Source: Brotonthovivens ammoniilytica (GTDB taxonomy: Bacteria; Bacillota; Clostridia; Lachnospirales; Lachnospiraceae). From it: DNA of 64,000 bases. Positions 15,782 through 25,646 of this stretch are shown here, one piece after another. Position 1 is the stretch's first letter. Every line of letters begins with the position of its first letter. The position numbers and the translations under genes are program-made. The notes under the pieces are model-generated. The model did not search any database. It saw only the letters and a program-made list of their open reading frames with translations, and had not been told where the DNA came from. The stretch is from the NCBI RefSeq assembly GCF_025566885.1, contig NZ_JAOQJQ010000005.1, positions 236,836-300,835 on the forward strand, in the 5' to 3' direction.

Positions 15782-16369
15782 ATGGGAAAAGAATCAGCAT
15801 TCAATGTCACAAATATGAGAAACTTTTTTTCTAAAGAAAATATGGAAAAGCTTTTCTATAAATGTCCTTCTATTACCCTCAAAAAAAATGAAGCGCTCTA
15901 TACAACAGATCAAATCCTGACCGATGTCTTCTGGGTATCAGAAGGCATGGTGGAAGTATTTATCACCAACGAGCAGGGGCATAAACAGGTGGTGGCCTTC
16001 CACTACCCCGACAGCATTGTAGGAGAGATCGAGGCGCTATACGGAGATCCCTGCGGACTGACCTGTATCGCCCTCAAACATAGAACTGTCGTACATAAGT
16101 GTAATATTGAAGTATTCTATCACCGGGTGCTAGAGCAGGGCCTCATGCGCCAGTACGTAAGTATGCTGGCAGGAAAGACCCATGCCAATGTGCTGCAGCT
16201 TGCAAGCGTTTCTTTAGACGACTGCGAAGGACGGGTACACACTTACTATAATAGTGAACTTACCCATCAACAGCTTGCGGATTTGATCGGCTGCTCCCGC
16301 GTTCAGGTCACACGCGTACTGAACAGTCCAAGGTTTTATGACAGGAAAAAAACTGATAAAGATTCGTAA
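15782..16369 (+). CDS. Crp/Fnr family regulator, short C-terminus
   Basis: A 195-residue Crp-type protein. Residues about 20-120 form the cyclic-nucleotide-binding-like jelly roll (VSEGMVEVFITNEQGHKQVV, HYPDSIVGEIEALYGDPC). Residues 150-185 form a helix-turn-helix (ELTHQQLADLIGCSRVQVTRVLN). Crp members usually continue with a beta-wing after the recognition helix (about 220-230 residues in total); here only about 15 residues follow (SPRFYDRKKTDKDS), so the wing is missing or shortened. No Fnr-type N-terminal cysteine cluster is seen, so the signal is probably a small ligand rather than oxygen. It diverges from citF, with the interlocked dyads between, and likely controls that operon. AAGGGG ribosome site upstream. 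Confidence 0.85.
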   Translation: MGKESAFNVTNMRNFFSKENMEKLFYKCPSITLKKNEALYTTDQILTDVFWVSEGMVEVFITNEQGHKQVVAFHYPDSIVGEIEALYGDPCGLTCIALKHRTVVHKCNIEVFYHRVLEQGLMRQYVSMLAGKTHANVLQLASVSLDDCEGRVHTYYNSELTHQQLADLIGCSRVQVTRVLNSPRFYDRKKTDKDS

Positions 16370-16372
16370 ACA

Positions 16373-16414
16373 AGAGAAAAAAAACGTCCGCCCAAATTTA
16401 CCAGGCAGACGTTT
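16373..16414 (-). terminator. Terminator of the sbcD-sbcC operon
   Basis: On the minus strand AACGTCtGCC pairs with GGCgGACGTT around a loop of about 12 bases and is followed by eight T residues. It lies 54 bases past the sbcC stop. On the plus strand no T-run follows. Confidence 0.8.
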
Positions 16415-16467
16415 ACGATTATTGTATGTTATTTTTTAGGTTTACAATTGTCCTTTTTCCCAATCCG

Positions 16468-19400
16468 TCAGCTGATCTGCCATCTCACATGGCTTCCGTT
16501 GTCATCTTTACTTACAATTAACTGATTATCAATTTCCTGTTTTAATTCCGATACATGGGAAATAATCCCGGTCATTTTCGATCCTTCCGCCATTTGAAGC
16601 AGTACTTTTACCGCCTGATTTCTGGAGTGCTCGTCCAATGAGCCAAATCCCTCATCAATAAACATCATGTCAAGATGAATGGCTGCGGACTCCGCCTGAA
16701 TCTGATCTGCCATGCCAAGCGCCAGGGCAAGAGCCGCCATAAAAGATTCGCCGCCGGAAAGAGTGCGCACCTCCCGTTCCTTCCCTGTAACGTTTGAATA
16801 AACCATCAGGTCCAGCCCTTTGTTTCTTCCTTCTCCAGCCTTTTTAAGATCATACATACGCAGCTCAAACTGTCCTGCAGACATTTCCTGAAACCGGATG
16901 TTAGCGGCATATAAAATCTTTTCCAGATAACAGCGCTGCACATAAGTCTCCAGATCCATTCTGGAACCGGACACATTTCCTGCAGTCAAATTGTATAAAT
17001 TGGAAATTCTTGCATGTTCTTCCACCAGTTTTCTGCGTCCGCTGATCTCTAAAGCCAGCTGATCATAAACGTCTTTATTTGTCCGGTATTCCCGGCTTTT
17101 CTGATCCAGAACTTCTTTCGCCTGCTCCCACCGGCGGTCTGCCTGGAGAAATTCTTCCTGTATCATATCAAGTTTCGGGCGATCTCTGTCTCTGATCAAT
17201 TCTTCTGCCGATTTTTTTTGCTGTAAAGCCGCTGTCTGCTTTTCCTGAAATTTCTCCAGCTTCCGCTGAAATTTCTCCGAATCTGACTTTTGATACAGGG
17301 CTGTGAGCTCCTGCCATTCCTTCTCTTTAAACTGTTTCTCTGTTAAATCCGCCTCATACGCATCCTGTTTCTGTCTGCAGTTCTCCTGCAGCTTTGGCAG
17401 TTCTTCACAGAGCCTTTGAATCAGCGCTTCTGCCCGGTCTTTCTTCTCTTTTGCCTGTCCTGCTGCTGCCTGCGCCTTCTGATAAGCCTCCTTACGCATC
17501 TCCGTTTGTTGAGATGCTGTATCCTCCGCCTGACGGGCAGCTTCCCGGCTCTCATATTCCGGGGACCTGGATATATTTTCAAGAACAGCCCCGGCTCCTT
17601 TTAACTCTCCTGCTGCTCTTGAAACCGCCTGCTCTGCCTTTTTTACTTCCTGTTCCAGAACCTCTGTCTGTTCTCTGGCCGTCTCCAGATCTTTTTGAAG
17701 CCTCTCCAGTGTTTCGCAATCTTTCTGAAGCCTCAATACCTCTTCTTCAGCTTTCTGCTTTAAATCTGCAGCCTGCTTTTGGGCTTCTGTTAATGTCCAG
17801 CCATCCGGCAGAACTACATTTTGATTCTCCAGACTTTCCGTTAGCTTATGTATCACCTCTGCCAGACTTTTCTCCTTTTCCTTAAGGAGATCTTCACCGG
17901 ATCTGGCAGCTGCTGCAAGTGTTTCCTGACGGGTTCTTAAATTTTGTACTTCTTTTTCCAGCTTCTCAAGGGACTCTCTGGAGATATCCTTTGTATCCTC
18001 ATCCCACCGGCAGGGAGCCGGATGGCAGACAGAACCGCACACCGGACAGGGCACACCGGCCCTTAGATCTTTTGCCAAAAGCCCTGCCTGCATATCCAAA
18101 AACAGCTTTCGGGTCTGTTCATATTCCCGGTTTTTCTGCTCATAAATGCCTGCGGCTGCCTGATAATCCTTCCTTGCCTGCTGTACCTTATTTTGCTGGC
18201 TGGCCACATCCTTCTGGCGTGCCAGTGCGTCATTGACATCACAAACAAGATCTTTTGCAGCATCCGCTGCCGCTCTTTGCCGTTCCAGTCCGGCAGGCGC
18301 TCCCTTAAGGTCTTCCTCCCAGGCTCTCCAGATCTTTTCCTGCCGCTTTTTCTCTTCTAACTGTTTTTGCTTTATGTTAGCTGTTTTTTCTGCTACAGAA
18401 AGTTTCCCTTCCTTTTTACATACATCAGCCTGTGCCGCTTCCATCTCTTCAAAAACTTTCAGGGCCGTCTTAACCTTTTCACAGACTTTATGATATTCTC
18501 CCAGATCTTTTTGAAACTGATTTCCGGCCTCTGTTTCTGATACCTCCGCCTGTTTCAGTTCCTGTTTCAGCTTCGGTAACTGATCTTTCTGCTCTGAAAG
18601 CTCCCGGTCAGTTTCTTTCACTTTCTTTAGAGCTTCGGAAAAATTGTAATATCGTTCCTTTATTTCATAAGCATCCTGCAGTTTTTTAATTAATTGTTTT
18701 GTCTCCTCCATGTCCCCGGCCAGACTTTGACACTCTTCAAGAAGTTTTCTGGCCAGATCAAGCTGTGCAAATGCCTCTTCCAGGTTTTTGGCCTGAACCT
18801 GGGCTTCCTTTTTACTGTCCCGAAGAATCTGGGCCTGATTATATTCCTCCGTAAGGTTTTCACACTCTGCAGACATTTCCTGGCATAAAAGGTTTAGTTC
18901 TTCCAGAAACGGCTCTATAACAACCAGATCTCCGTCCTTTTCTATCCGGCGCTTTAAACCGGCAAGCGTATCTCCCCCTGCATAGGCATCCGGAATCAAA
19001 ACAGATGCGGCTTTCGTCTGACATCTGGTTTTCACCACCGCCAGCTCTTTCTCCTTCTTTCTTCTGCGGCCTCCCAGCTCTTCCACAATGTCCGCAAATA
19101 ATTCTGTTCCAAACAGCTTTCGGAAAATCTCTTTTTTCTTATCTGTCTTTTCTCTGAGAAGCTCCATGAACTCTCCCTGGGCAATCATGGCCACCTGCAT
19201 AAACTGCCCCTTGGTAAGCCCCACCAGCTCTTCAATCTTTTTTCCCGCTTCTTTCTGAGGATACTCAGAGCCATCCGGCAAAAACAACGTCACAGAACCG
19301 GAAACCTCTCTTGTTCCGGTTCCTTTGCCGCTCCCCCTTTTCAACAGCTTTTCATGACGAGGCACCCGGCGGACCGTATATTCCCTCTGGCCGCTTCCGT

Positions 19401-19662
19401 CTCCTTCTGAAAAGGTAAGTTCCACAAAAGGCTCAAGATCCAGATCTGAAAACTGGCTCTGCAGAACAATTCCCTCTTTTTTATTGGCATTAGAACTTGC
19501 TTCCCCGTACAATGCAAATACAATAGCATCGAAAATGGTAGATTTTCCGGCTCCGGTATCCCCGGTAATCAAAAACAGATTCTGATTAGGTTTCTCAAAA
19601 TCCACAACTGTCTTTGTCCCGTAAGAGCCAAAGGCCTGCATCGTTAACTTCAGCGGTTTCAT
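16468..19662 (-). CDS. sbcC: Exonuclease SbcC, SMC-like subunit
   Basis: A 1064-residue SbcC/Rad50-type ATPase. The N-terminal Walker A is GDTGAGKSTIFDAI (about residue 35), the long coiled coils flank a zinc hook CPVC near residue 539 (GVPCPVCGSVCHP), and the C-terminal lobe has the ABC signature TLSGGESFMAALALALG (about 966) and Walker B FIDEGFGSLD (about 1004). With SbcD it forms the nuclease complex that cleaves DNA hairpins and protein-blocked ends. Its start codon lies one base after the sbcD stop, which ensures stoichiometric translation. Several perfect palindromes occur in this window, the kind of structure this complex processes. Confidence 0.96.
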   Translation of the reverse strand: MKPLKLTMQAFGSYGTKTVVDFEKPNQNLFLITGDTGAGKSTIFDAIVFALYGEASSNANKKEGIVLQSQFSDLDLEPFVELTFSEGDGSGQREYTVRRVPRHEKLLKRGSGKGTGTREVSGSVTLFLPDGSEYPQKEAGKKIEELVGLTKGQFMQVAMIAQGEFMELLREKTDKKKEIFRKLFGTELFADIVEELGGRRRKKEKELAVVKTRCQTKAASVLIPDAYAGGDTLAGLKRRIEKDGDLVVIEPFLEELNLLCQEMSAECENLTEEYNQAQILRDSKKEAQVQAKNLEEAFAQLDLARKLLEECQSLAGDMEETKQLIKKLQDAYEIKERYYNFSEALKKVKETDRELSEQKDQLPKLKQELKQAEVSETEAGNQFQKDLGEYHKVCEKVKTALKVFEEMEAAQADVCKKEGKLSVAEKTANIKQKQLEEKKRQEKIWRAWEEDLKGAPAGLERQRAAADAAKDLVCDVNDALARQKDVASQQNKVQQARKDYQAAAGIYEQKNREYEQTRKLFLDMQAGLLAKDLRAGVPCPVCGSVCHPAPCRWDEDTKDISRESLEKLEKEVQNLRTRQETLAAAARSGEDLLKEKEKSLAEVIHKLTESLENQNVVLPDGWTLTEAQKQAADLKQKAEEEVLRLQKDCETLERLQKDLETAREQTEVLEQEVKKAEQAVSRAAGELKGAGAVLENISRSPEYESREAARQAEDTASQQTEMRKEAYQKAQAAAGQAKEKKDRAEALIQRLCEELPKLQENCRQKQDAYEADLTEKQFKEKEWQELTALYQKSDSEKFQRKLEKFQEKQTAALQQKKSAEELIRDRDRPKLDMIQEEFLQADRRWEQAKEVLDQKSREYRTNKDVYDQLALEISGRRKLVEEHARISNLYNLTAGNVSGSRMDLETYVQRCYLEKILYAANIRFQEMSAGQFELRMYDLKKAGEGRNKGLDLMVYSNVTGKEREVRTLSGGESFMAALALALGMADQIQAESAAIHLDMMFIDEGFGSLDEHSRNQAVKVLLQMAEGSKMTGIISHVSELKQEIDNQLIVSKDDNGSHVRWQIS

Positions 19663-19663
19663 T

Positions 19664-20812
19664 CTATTTCACCTCCCCAACGGTGTGAATCACATCAAGA
19701 AGCAGTTTTTTCTCTTCTTCATCCAGATCTGGCAAAAAGGAACAGCACAGCTCATACGGATCCAAAATCCGCTCTTTTGTCAGCGGCTGGCTGATATCCG
19801 CCTTTCTCTGATGTTCCCTGCGGATTTCCAGAAGATAAGGGAATGCCTCCCGGAGCCGTTCCCGCAGATCAATAACATCCCGGTCCACTTTATCTGTAAG
19901 AATGACTGTGACATAATCCCCGCAGGCCTGCATTTCCACCTCTTCTAAGGTACCCTTTATCACCCGCACCTGCCGCAGGGGTATCAGTGGCAGAATCCGT
20001 GTCTGAATCACGCCCTTTTCCTGCATTTCCACAACAATAATTCCCTTTTCCTGGCCAGCCTCACTGACAGAACAGGCCAGAGGCGTCCCGCAGTAGCGCA
20101 CATATTCACTGCCTGCCTTCATAGGTTTATGAATATGTCCCAGAGCGGCATAATCAAAAGGAGCCAGAACTTTAGCAGAGATCTCATCAATATTTCCCAC
20201 CGTCCGGATTTCAGAATCCATCCGTTCCACATCCCGGGCATCCGTTCCGGCAGGCAGATAAAACTGATGGCTGACAATCACATTTCTCTCATCCTCTGCA
20301 ATGGCCTCCCGGTCAATCAGACGGCGCAGGGTTTCTTCATAGGAAAAATTATTTCCGTTTTCATCCACTCCTACAACGTTTTTCACCATGGATGGTTTTA
20401 CAAAAGGAAGCAGATAAAAATGAACTGCACCGAAACGGTCCCTTAACGTAATCTTTTCTATATGTTCCTCCCTGGTCCGGGGCGGGGTTCCAATCATATA
20501 AAGCTTCTGTCTTAAGAGCACTTTCCGAAAACAGTTTACCCTGGGAGCGCTGTCATGATTGCCGCTGATCATCATTATCACAGCCTCTGGAACTGCCTCT
20601 GCCAGATCTGAAACAAACCGGTCAAATACTTCTACAGCCTCCGCGGACGGAACAGCCTTATCATATATGTCTCCGGCAATCACCACTGCTTCCGGCTTTT
20701 CCAAAGCCGCCGCTTTCACAATCTGTTCTAAAATATACTGCTGATCTTCTTTCAAATCCCGGTTAATCAGCTTTAATCCAATATGTAAATCTGATAAATG
20801 AAAAAACTTCAC
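19664..20812 (-). CDS. sbcD: Exonuclease SbcD, nuclease subunit
   Basis: A 382-residue Mre11/SbcD metallophosphoesterase. The phosphodiesterase motifs are in order at the N-terminus: FHLSDLHIGL, VIAGDIYDKAVPS, ISGNHDSAPR, then VSHQFYLPAG and ALGHIHKPM, supplying the His/Asp/Asn ligands for two Mn ions. The C-terminal part is the capping domain. It is transcribed just upstream of sbcC. The gap to the preceding histidine kinase gene is 64 bases with no terminator seen, so the nuclease pair may be partly cotranscribed with the Bce module. Confidence 0.96.
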   Translation of the reverse strand: MKFFHLSDLHIGLKLINRDLKEDQQYILEQIVKAAALEKPEAVVIAGDIYDKAVPSAEAVEVFDRFVSDLAEAVPEAVIMMISGNHDSAPRVNCFRKVLLRQKLYMIGTPPRTREEHIEKITLRDRFGAVHFYLLPFVKPSMVKNVVGVDENGNNFSYEETLRRLIDREAIAEDERNVIVSHQFYLPAGTDARDVERMDSEIRTVGNIDEISAKVLAPFDYAALGHIHKPMKAGSEYVRYCGTPLACSVSEAGQEKGIIVVEMQEKGVIQTRILPLIPLRQVRVIKGTLEEVEMQACGDYVTVILTDKVDRDVIDLRERLREAFPYLLEIRREHQRKADISQPLTKERILDPYELCCSFLPDLDEEEKKLLLDVIHTVGEVK

Positions 20813-20876
20813 GCTTTTTACTCCTTTGCTACCATTCTGTATCTGCAGTCATACTCCTTATATGTCCTGTTCTTTT

Positions 20877-21908
20877 TTAAGACTCACGGTTTCCCTGTTC
20901 CGCAACTTTTGGAAATGTAAGAGTCAGTTCAAAACCACAGCCCCATTCAGAGCCCGCTTCTACTGTCAGTTTCAGATCATCCGCCATTTTCTTTGCAAGA
21001 TAAAGCCCCATGCCGGTGGCCTTTTTTCGTCCGCCTTTTGTATCACCGGTAAATCCTTTTTCAAAAATATAGGGCAGATCGCAGGCTTTCACACCGATAC
21101 CGTTATCCCTGATGGAAAGCAAACTGTTTTCTTTTCCTTCTGCCCAGGAAATAGAAAGCCTTGGATTTTTGCCACTATATTTTACTGCATTACTTATCGC
21201 TTGAGCCAGAATAAAACGCAGCCCTCTTTTGTCTGTATATACCCGGCAGGCCGGCACCTGCTGATCTATCCGAAACTTCTTTTCTTTTAGCAGCGGGCGG
21301 TAATCCCCCAATACCTCTTCTATACATGACAAAAGGGAAACCCATTCAAACAAATAGTCTTTCTGGGTTCCCTTAAGCCGCGCGTAATAAAGCATCTGAT
21401 TCACAAATTCCTGTATCCGGCTGCGGACATAATCAATTTTAAAAGAAACCGGCCCGGAAATTTCATCCCGCCGGTTATCCAACAGCAGCGTTAATAAAAA
21501 CAAAGGCGCTTTAATTTCATGGGCCCATGATTCCACATACTCCTCATAGTCTTTCAGCGCTTCTTCCGCTTTGCTGCAGGCACTCTGACGTTCTTTAAGC
21601 GCCGTTCCCAGCATAAGAACGCCATCTGCTCTTGAAACGCCCAATGTTTTTATCAGCTTCTCCTGATGATACTCATCCGGCGCCAGTAAAAAAGCCTCAA
21701 AAGCCTGCATCTGTTTTCGCTCTCTCACTATAAGAATCCAGACAACAGCGCCAAATAAAAACAGACTGGCCAGAAGAACAACCGCAGATAAAGCCCGAAA
21801 GGCTTTTGCATCCGCCAGCCACAATAACAGAACCGACAGCCCGTCCACGGCCAGCAAAGCCGACAGCCATGGAAGATATCGGTATAAAATCTGCATCTTA
21901 TGTCTCAT
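20877..21908 (-). CDS. Sensor histidine kinase, BceS-like
   Basis: A 343-residue intramembrane-sensing kinase. Two hydrophobic segments (about residues 9-31 and 38-61) are separated by a very short loop, so there is no extracellular sensor domain. The phospho-acceptor is H130 in ESWAHEIKAPLFLLTLLLDN, the BceS-type H-box. The ATPase part has ALAQAISNAVKYSG-like N-box (LAQAISNAVKYS), SIRDNGIGV and GMGLYLAKKMADDL. BceS-type kinases get their signal from the BceAB transporter encoded just upstream. The start overlaps the regulator gene by 11 bases. Ligands are normally cell-wall-active peptides such as bacitracin. Confidence 0.9.
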   Translation of the reverse strand: MRHKMQILYRYLPWLSALLAVDGLSVLLLWLADAKAFRALSAVVLLASLFLFGAVVWILIVRERKQMQAFEAFLLAPDEYHQEKLIKTLGVSRADGVLMLGTALKERQSACSKAEEALKDYEEYVESWAHEIKAPLFLLTLLLDNRRDEISGPVSFKIDYVRSRIQEFVNQMLYYARLKGTQKDYLFEWVSLLSCIEEVLGDYRPLLKEKKFRIDQQVPACRVYTDKRGLRFILAQAISNAVKYSGKNPRLSISWAEGKENSLLSIRDNGIGVKACDLPYIFEKGFTGDTKGGRKKATGMGLYLAKKMADDLKLTVEAGSEWGCGFELTLTFPKVAEQGNRES

Positions 21909-22584
21909 ATGGTTTCACCTCCGTCTCCAAACGGTAACCAAGCCCGCGGACTGGACTGATCCGCAGCTCCATCTGCAGTCCCGCCATGGTTTTCTTTAAC
22001 CGGGTCAGATTTACCTGCAGTGCATTTTCATCAATAAATTCTGACGTTCCCCACAGGCATACACACAGCTCTTCTTTGGAAACAATTTCATCTGCGTGGG
22101 AAATCAAAGTTTCCAGCAGCTTCCCCTGGTTTTTTGGCAGAATAGCAGAACTGCCGTTTACATACAGCGTATAGGTCTGCCGGTCCAGCAAAAAACCCGG
22201 TCCTTCTAAAAGATTTCTGCGTCCTTCATATCTTTTTAACACATTAGAAACTCTGGCCAGCAGCCGCTCCTTTCTGCATGGCTTTGTAAGATATTCATCG
22301 GCGCCCAGCTTAAGCGCTGAAAGCTCATCCCTCATCTGATCTCTGGATGTCAGCACAAGCACCGGCACAGAACTTTTCTGCTTTAATTCCCGGCAGATAA
22401 AAAATCCGTTTGTTCCCGGCAGATTCAAATCCAGAATAACAAGATCCAGAGGAAGCTGCAAAAGCACGCCGGCAGCATCATCAAAACTGCTGATTTCTTC
22501 TACCTCATAACCTGCCCGTTTTAACAAATCTGCAAGTTCTTCCCGCATCAGTGGTTCATCTTCTACAACTGCAATCCGTTTCAT
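21898..22584 (-). CDS. Response regulator, OmpR family, BceR-like
   Basis: A 228-residue two-component regulator. The receiver has the acidic pair VVEDEP, phospho-acceptor D52 (LVILDLNLPG), Thr in VLTSRD and Lys in YLTKPCRKERLL. The C-terminal OmpR-type winged helix spans about residues 130-225 (ILPKNQGKLLETLISHADEIVSKEELCVCLWG). The start is the ATG at 22584 because GAGGAA lies nine bases upstream; a GTG three codons earlier is too close. It pairs with the kinase that follows with an 11-base overlap, and should activate the adjacent bceAB-like genes. Confidence 0.92.
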   Translation of the reverse strand: MKRIAVVEDEPLMREELADLLKRAGYEVEEISSFDDAAGVLLQLPLDLVILDLNLPGTNGFFICRELKQKSSVPVLVLTSRDQMRDELSALKLGADEYLTKPCRKERLLARVSNVLKRYEGRRNLLEGPGFLLDRQTYTLYVNGSSAILPKNQGKLLETLISHADEIVSKEELCVCLWGTSEFIDENALQVNLTRLKKTMAGLQMELRISPVRGLGYRLETEVKPYET

Positions 22585-22632
22585 ATTCTGCACTTCCTCT
22601 TTTACTTCCTCTGCTTCTATCTCTCGGTCCCG

Positions 22633-24711
22633 CTATTCTTCCCTCTGAGGTTCCATCAATGTCAGAAGGTATCTGCAGGCGGAACGCTTCACCGCTGCCA
22701 TGTAAATACATTCTACTACACACAATACAAGAATCATAACAAGGGACACCAGCATAAATTCCTGGATACTGCCCTTTACACTGCCTGAGAGCAGCCCCGA
22801 AAACAATGCTCTTACTCCAAACAGGCTGCTGACTGCAGCAACAATTGTGGGGAGACCAAAATACCAGTTAATCTGCCGTTTCGCAGACCCGCACAAAGTA
22901 TCATAAGCAGCGCCCAGACGTATCAGCGTCTTATAACGGCCGGCAGTCTTTTGCTGTCCCATTAAAAACTGAACACCTATCACGGTATTGGCTACAATCA
23001 GAAATATAATTGCCAGATAAATGGTAATATAACCGGATGCCACAACATAAAACAGCTGCCGTCCCATATTCTGCAGGTAGCTTTCATAAGCCAGACCTGT
23101 CTGGCTCAGTTTTTGATTCATATCATAAATAGCATTCATCAGACTGGTTTCTTCCCTGCCTTCCCGGTCCAAAATCCCGTTTAGATAAATATTATACTGA
23201 TTCTTTGTATAATAAGAAAACACATCATCCGGCAGAATTAATGCAAATGACAGTGTAATAGAACGATCAGTAACCAGCGCTGTTGTCTGCACCTTCCCGG
23301 TAAGATAAAGATCAGCTCCGTCCAGAGAAGTCCTGGGCTGTTCTTTTAGTATCTTATTTAATATACCGGCCGCTTCCTCAGGAAGAAACCGACTGTCCAT
23401 ATAAACCGCTGCTTCATTTTTCTGCAGCTTTAACTCCGGTTCTCCCGCCGCTCTCAACAGCTGATTATAACCGCTTAAAGAAATCAGATATGGATAGCCT
23501 GTGTAGCTTAAGTTGTTCAACAGCCTGTCTTTGCTCTCCGACTGAGGCAGTTTTCTGATTGCGTCTAAGCAGGAATCCATAGCAAACGCATGTTCAAAAT
23601 CTTCTGTGGTACGGATATAACCCACTTTCATTTCAATCAAATCCGAAAACTTTGTATCTAAATGATATGCTTTCAGTGTTTTCCGTATTGCCTCTGCTCC
23701 CTTCCCGGCATCTTCCTCTTCATAGTTCTGAAATGTATAATCCAGCACATGAGGTTCTGAATTTCTGTAATACCCGGCAGCAGCCGTGCCGGCCCCAAAA
23801 AAACACAGTGCGGCCAGAATCAGAAGAGAACTTACCGCAAGGCTTGCTGATTTATGAATCACCGTTTCCTGCAGCTGGCGGAAATTAAACATTTTAAGTT
23901 TATGGCCGGCATTCTTAGTCTTAATAAACAATACGATAACAGAACGAAGACCGTAAAACAAAAGAAGTGTACCGGCAAATCCAAGAAGCAGTGTCAATCC
24001 CATATTTCCGGCCTGCTGCCAGGACGTTCCCCGGATAGCCATAGTATATGCAGCCCCCAGGCAGATAACCCCGCCGGTAAAAGCTAAAATATAAACAACC
24101 GGGGCCCGCTGCTTTTTCGTTCCCTCCGGCATCTCACGAAGCAGCGTATCAATTTCCTGCCGGCTGATTCTTCCGCTGAGAATTAAAAATGCTGCTGTCT
24201 TTACAGCCAGAAATCCTGCCACAGTCCATACCAGCGCATACAAAGAAAAGGAAAACTGATGCCCGATAATGCCAAGGCCGACGCATCTGGCCGTTACAAG
24301 GCTGACAACCTCAGAAAGCAGCACCGAAGCCGGCAGGCCGATTAACAGCGCTGTCAGACTGTTTCGGATATCCTCTGCCAAAAGCATGGCAAACAGCCTT
24401 CCCCGCCGCATTCCAAGCATCAGGTACATGCCAAACTCATGTCTGCGCCGCTCCAGCTGAAATTTACTGGCATAATAAATCAGAAAAAACAATATCACCA
24501 GTGTCATCCCGTAAAACACCGGAATCAAAGACAGCAGCCGGTTGACTGCATCGCTTTCCATATCTTTTAAAAACAGCATCACATCCTGTCCGGACATAGA
24601 CAATATCATATAAAAGGCAATAACTGAAATCAGAAGAGAAGCAAAAAACAAGCCGTTTTCCTTTCGGCTTCTTCTGCTGTTTTTGGAGACGATCTTAAAG
24701 AACATGTTCAC
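22633..24711 (-). CDS. ABC transporter permease, BceB-like (FtsX domain)
   Basis: A 692-residue permease with about ten membrane helices. The first FtsX-like unit lies near residues 55-180, and a large extracellular domain (about residues 315-550, rich in charged residues) sits between TM7 and TM8, the diagnostic BceB layout. The N-terminal MNMFFKIVSKNSRRSRKENGLFFASLLISVIAFY is typical. BceAB complexes protect lipid II-cycle intermediates from peptide antibiotics and also relay flux to the BceS kinase. The start overlaps the ATPase gene by 17 bases. The specific peptide cannot be predicted. Confidence 0.9.
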   Translation of the reverse strand: MNMFFKIVSKNSRRSRKENGLFFASLLISVIAFYMILSMSGQDVMLFLKDMESDAVNRLLSLIPVFYGMTLVILFFLIYYASKFQLERRRHEFGMYLMLGMRRGRLFAMLLAEDIRNSLTALLIGLPASVLLSEVVSLVTARCVGLGIIGHQFSFSLYALVWTVAGFLAVKTAAFLILSGRISRQEIDTLLREMPEGTKKQRAPVVYILAFTGGVICLGAAYTMAIRGTSWQQAGNMGLTLLLGFAGTLLLFYGLRSVIVLFIKTKNAGHKLKMFNFRQLQETVIHKSASLAVSSLLILAALCFFGAGTAAAGYYRNSEPHVLDYTFQNYEEEDAGKGAEAIRKTLKAYHLDTKFSDLIEMKVGYIRTTEDFEHAFAMDSCLDAIRKLPQSESKDRLLNNLSYTGYPYLISLSGYNQLLRAAGEPELKLQKNEAAVYMDSRFLPEEAAGILNKILKEQPRTSLDGADLYLTGKVQTTALVTDRSITLSFALILPDDVFSYYTKNQYNIYLNGILDREGREETSLMNAIYDMNQKLSQTGLAYESYLQNMGRQLFYVVASGYITIYLAIIFLIVANTVIGVQFLMGQQKTAGRYKTLIRLGAAYDTLCGSAKRQINWYFGLPTIVAAVSSLFGVRALFSGLLSGSVKGSIQEFMLVSLVMILVLCVVECIYMAAVKRSACRYLLTLMEPQREE

Positions 24712-25468
24712 TGCCTCCTCCCAGCTGAGCCATCACTTTTAAAATCCTCTGGTAAAATTCCTGCCTGGTTTCCCTGGGAATATCTCTGCGGAGTTCATGA
24801 AAGATCAGACCGTCCTGAATAAACAAAATCCGTCTGCAGTAACTTGCCGCATTGGTATCATGAGTTACCATTAAAATGGTAGCCCCGGCATCCTGATTGA
24901 GACCTTCCATTTTTTCCATCAGAGTTCTGGCATTTTTAGAATCCAGCGCCCCGGTAGGTTCGTCGGCCAGTATCATTTCGGGATTTAAAATCAAGGCCCT
25001 TGCCGCTGCTACACGCTGTTTTTGTCCGCCGGACATCTGGGAAGGAAATTTATCCAGCACATCCGTAATTTCCAGGTAGCCGGCCAGCTGCTTTAGGCGG
25101 CTTCGGCTCTCCGTCTCATCTACATTGTGCAGTGACAGGGGAATTAGAATATTTTCCCTGCCTGTCATATGATCCAGCAGTTCAAAGTTCTGAAACAGAT
25201 AACCGATCTTTTTCCCTCTGTATTGGGCAAGCTCTCTTCCCTTTAACTCCTGTACCTGCCGGTTCCGCAGCAGAATTTCTCCTCCGTCAGGCCGTGTAAC
25301 GGTAGCAATACAATTTAAAAGCGTCGATTTTCCGGAGCCGCTGCTGCCCATAATCCCCAGAAACTCTCCCTTCATTACCCGAAAAGAAATCCCGTCTAGA
25401 GCTTTTGTCTGGTTTTTGGATTTCCCGTAATATTTTTTCAGAGCTTCTATTTCAAGAATCGTGTCCAT
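24695..25468 (-). CDS. ABC transporter ATP-binding protein, BceA-like
   Basis: A 257-residue MacB/BceA-type ATPase. Walker A GIMGSSGSGKSTLLN (about residue 40), Q-loop LFQNFELLDHMT, signature MSGGQKQRVAAARAL and Walker B MILADEPTGALDSKNA are all intact. It begins the four-gene unit bceA-bceB-bceR-bceS. A GGGAGG ribosome site lies eight bases before the start. The 178-base region upstream (25469-25646) has no gene and no clear promoter hexamers that I can defend. Confidence 0.93.
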   Translation of the reverse strand: MDTILEIEALKKYYGKSKNQTKALDGISFRVMKGEFLGIMGSSGSGKSTLLNCIATVTRPDGGEILLRNRQVQELKGRELAQYRGKKIGYLFQNFELLDHMTGRENILIPLSLHNVDETESRSRLKQLAGYLEITDVLDKFPSQMSGGQKQRVAAARALILNPEMILADEPTGALDSKNARTLMEKMEGLNQDAGATILMVTHDTNAASYCRRILFIQDGLIFHELRRDIPRETRQEFYQRILKVMAQLGGGSEHVL

Positions 25469-25646
25469 ATGAATTACCTCCCAGCTTTACTAATGTTACT
25501 TTCTGTAAAGATTCTATCACGGACCAAAACGAAATAATACTTACAGCTTTTGAAAGGTTTTCTGACAGTGGTCACGGCAGTCTTGATTCTTCTCTAAATT
25601 ATCTGTCTGACATTTTCCGGTGTTATTTCCAATACACGTGTAAACT

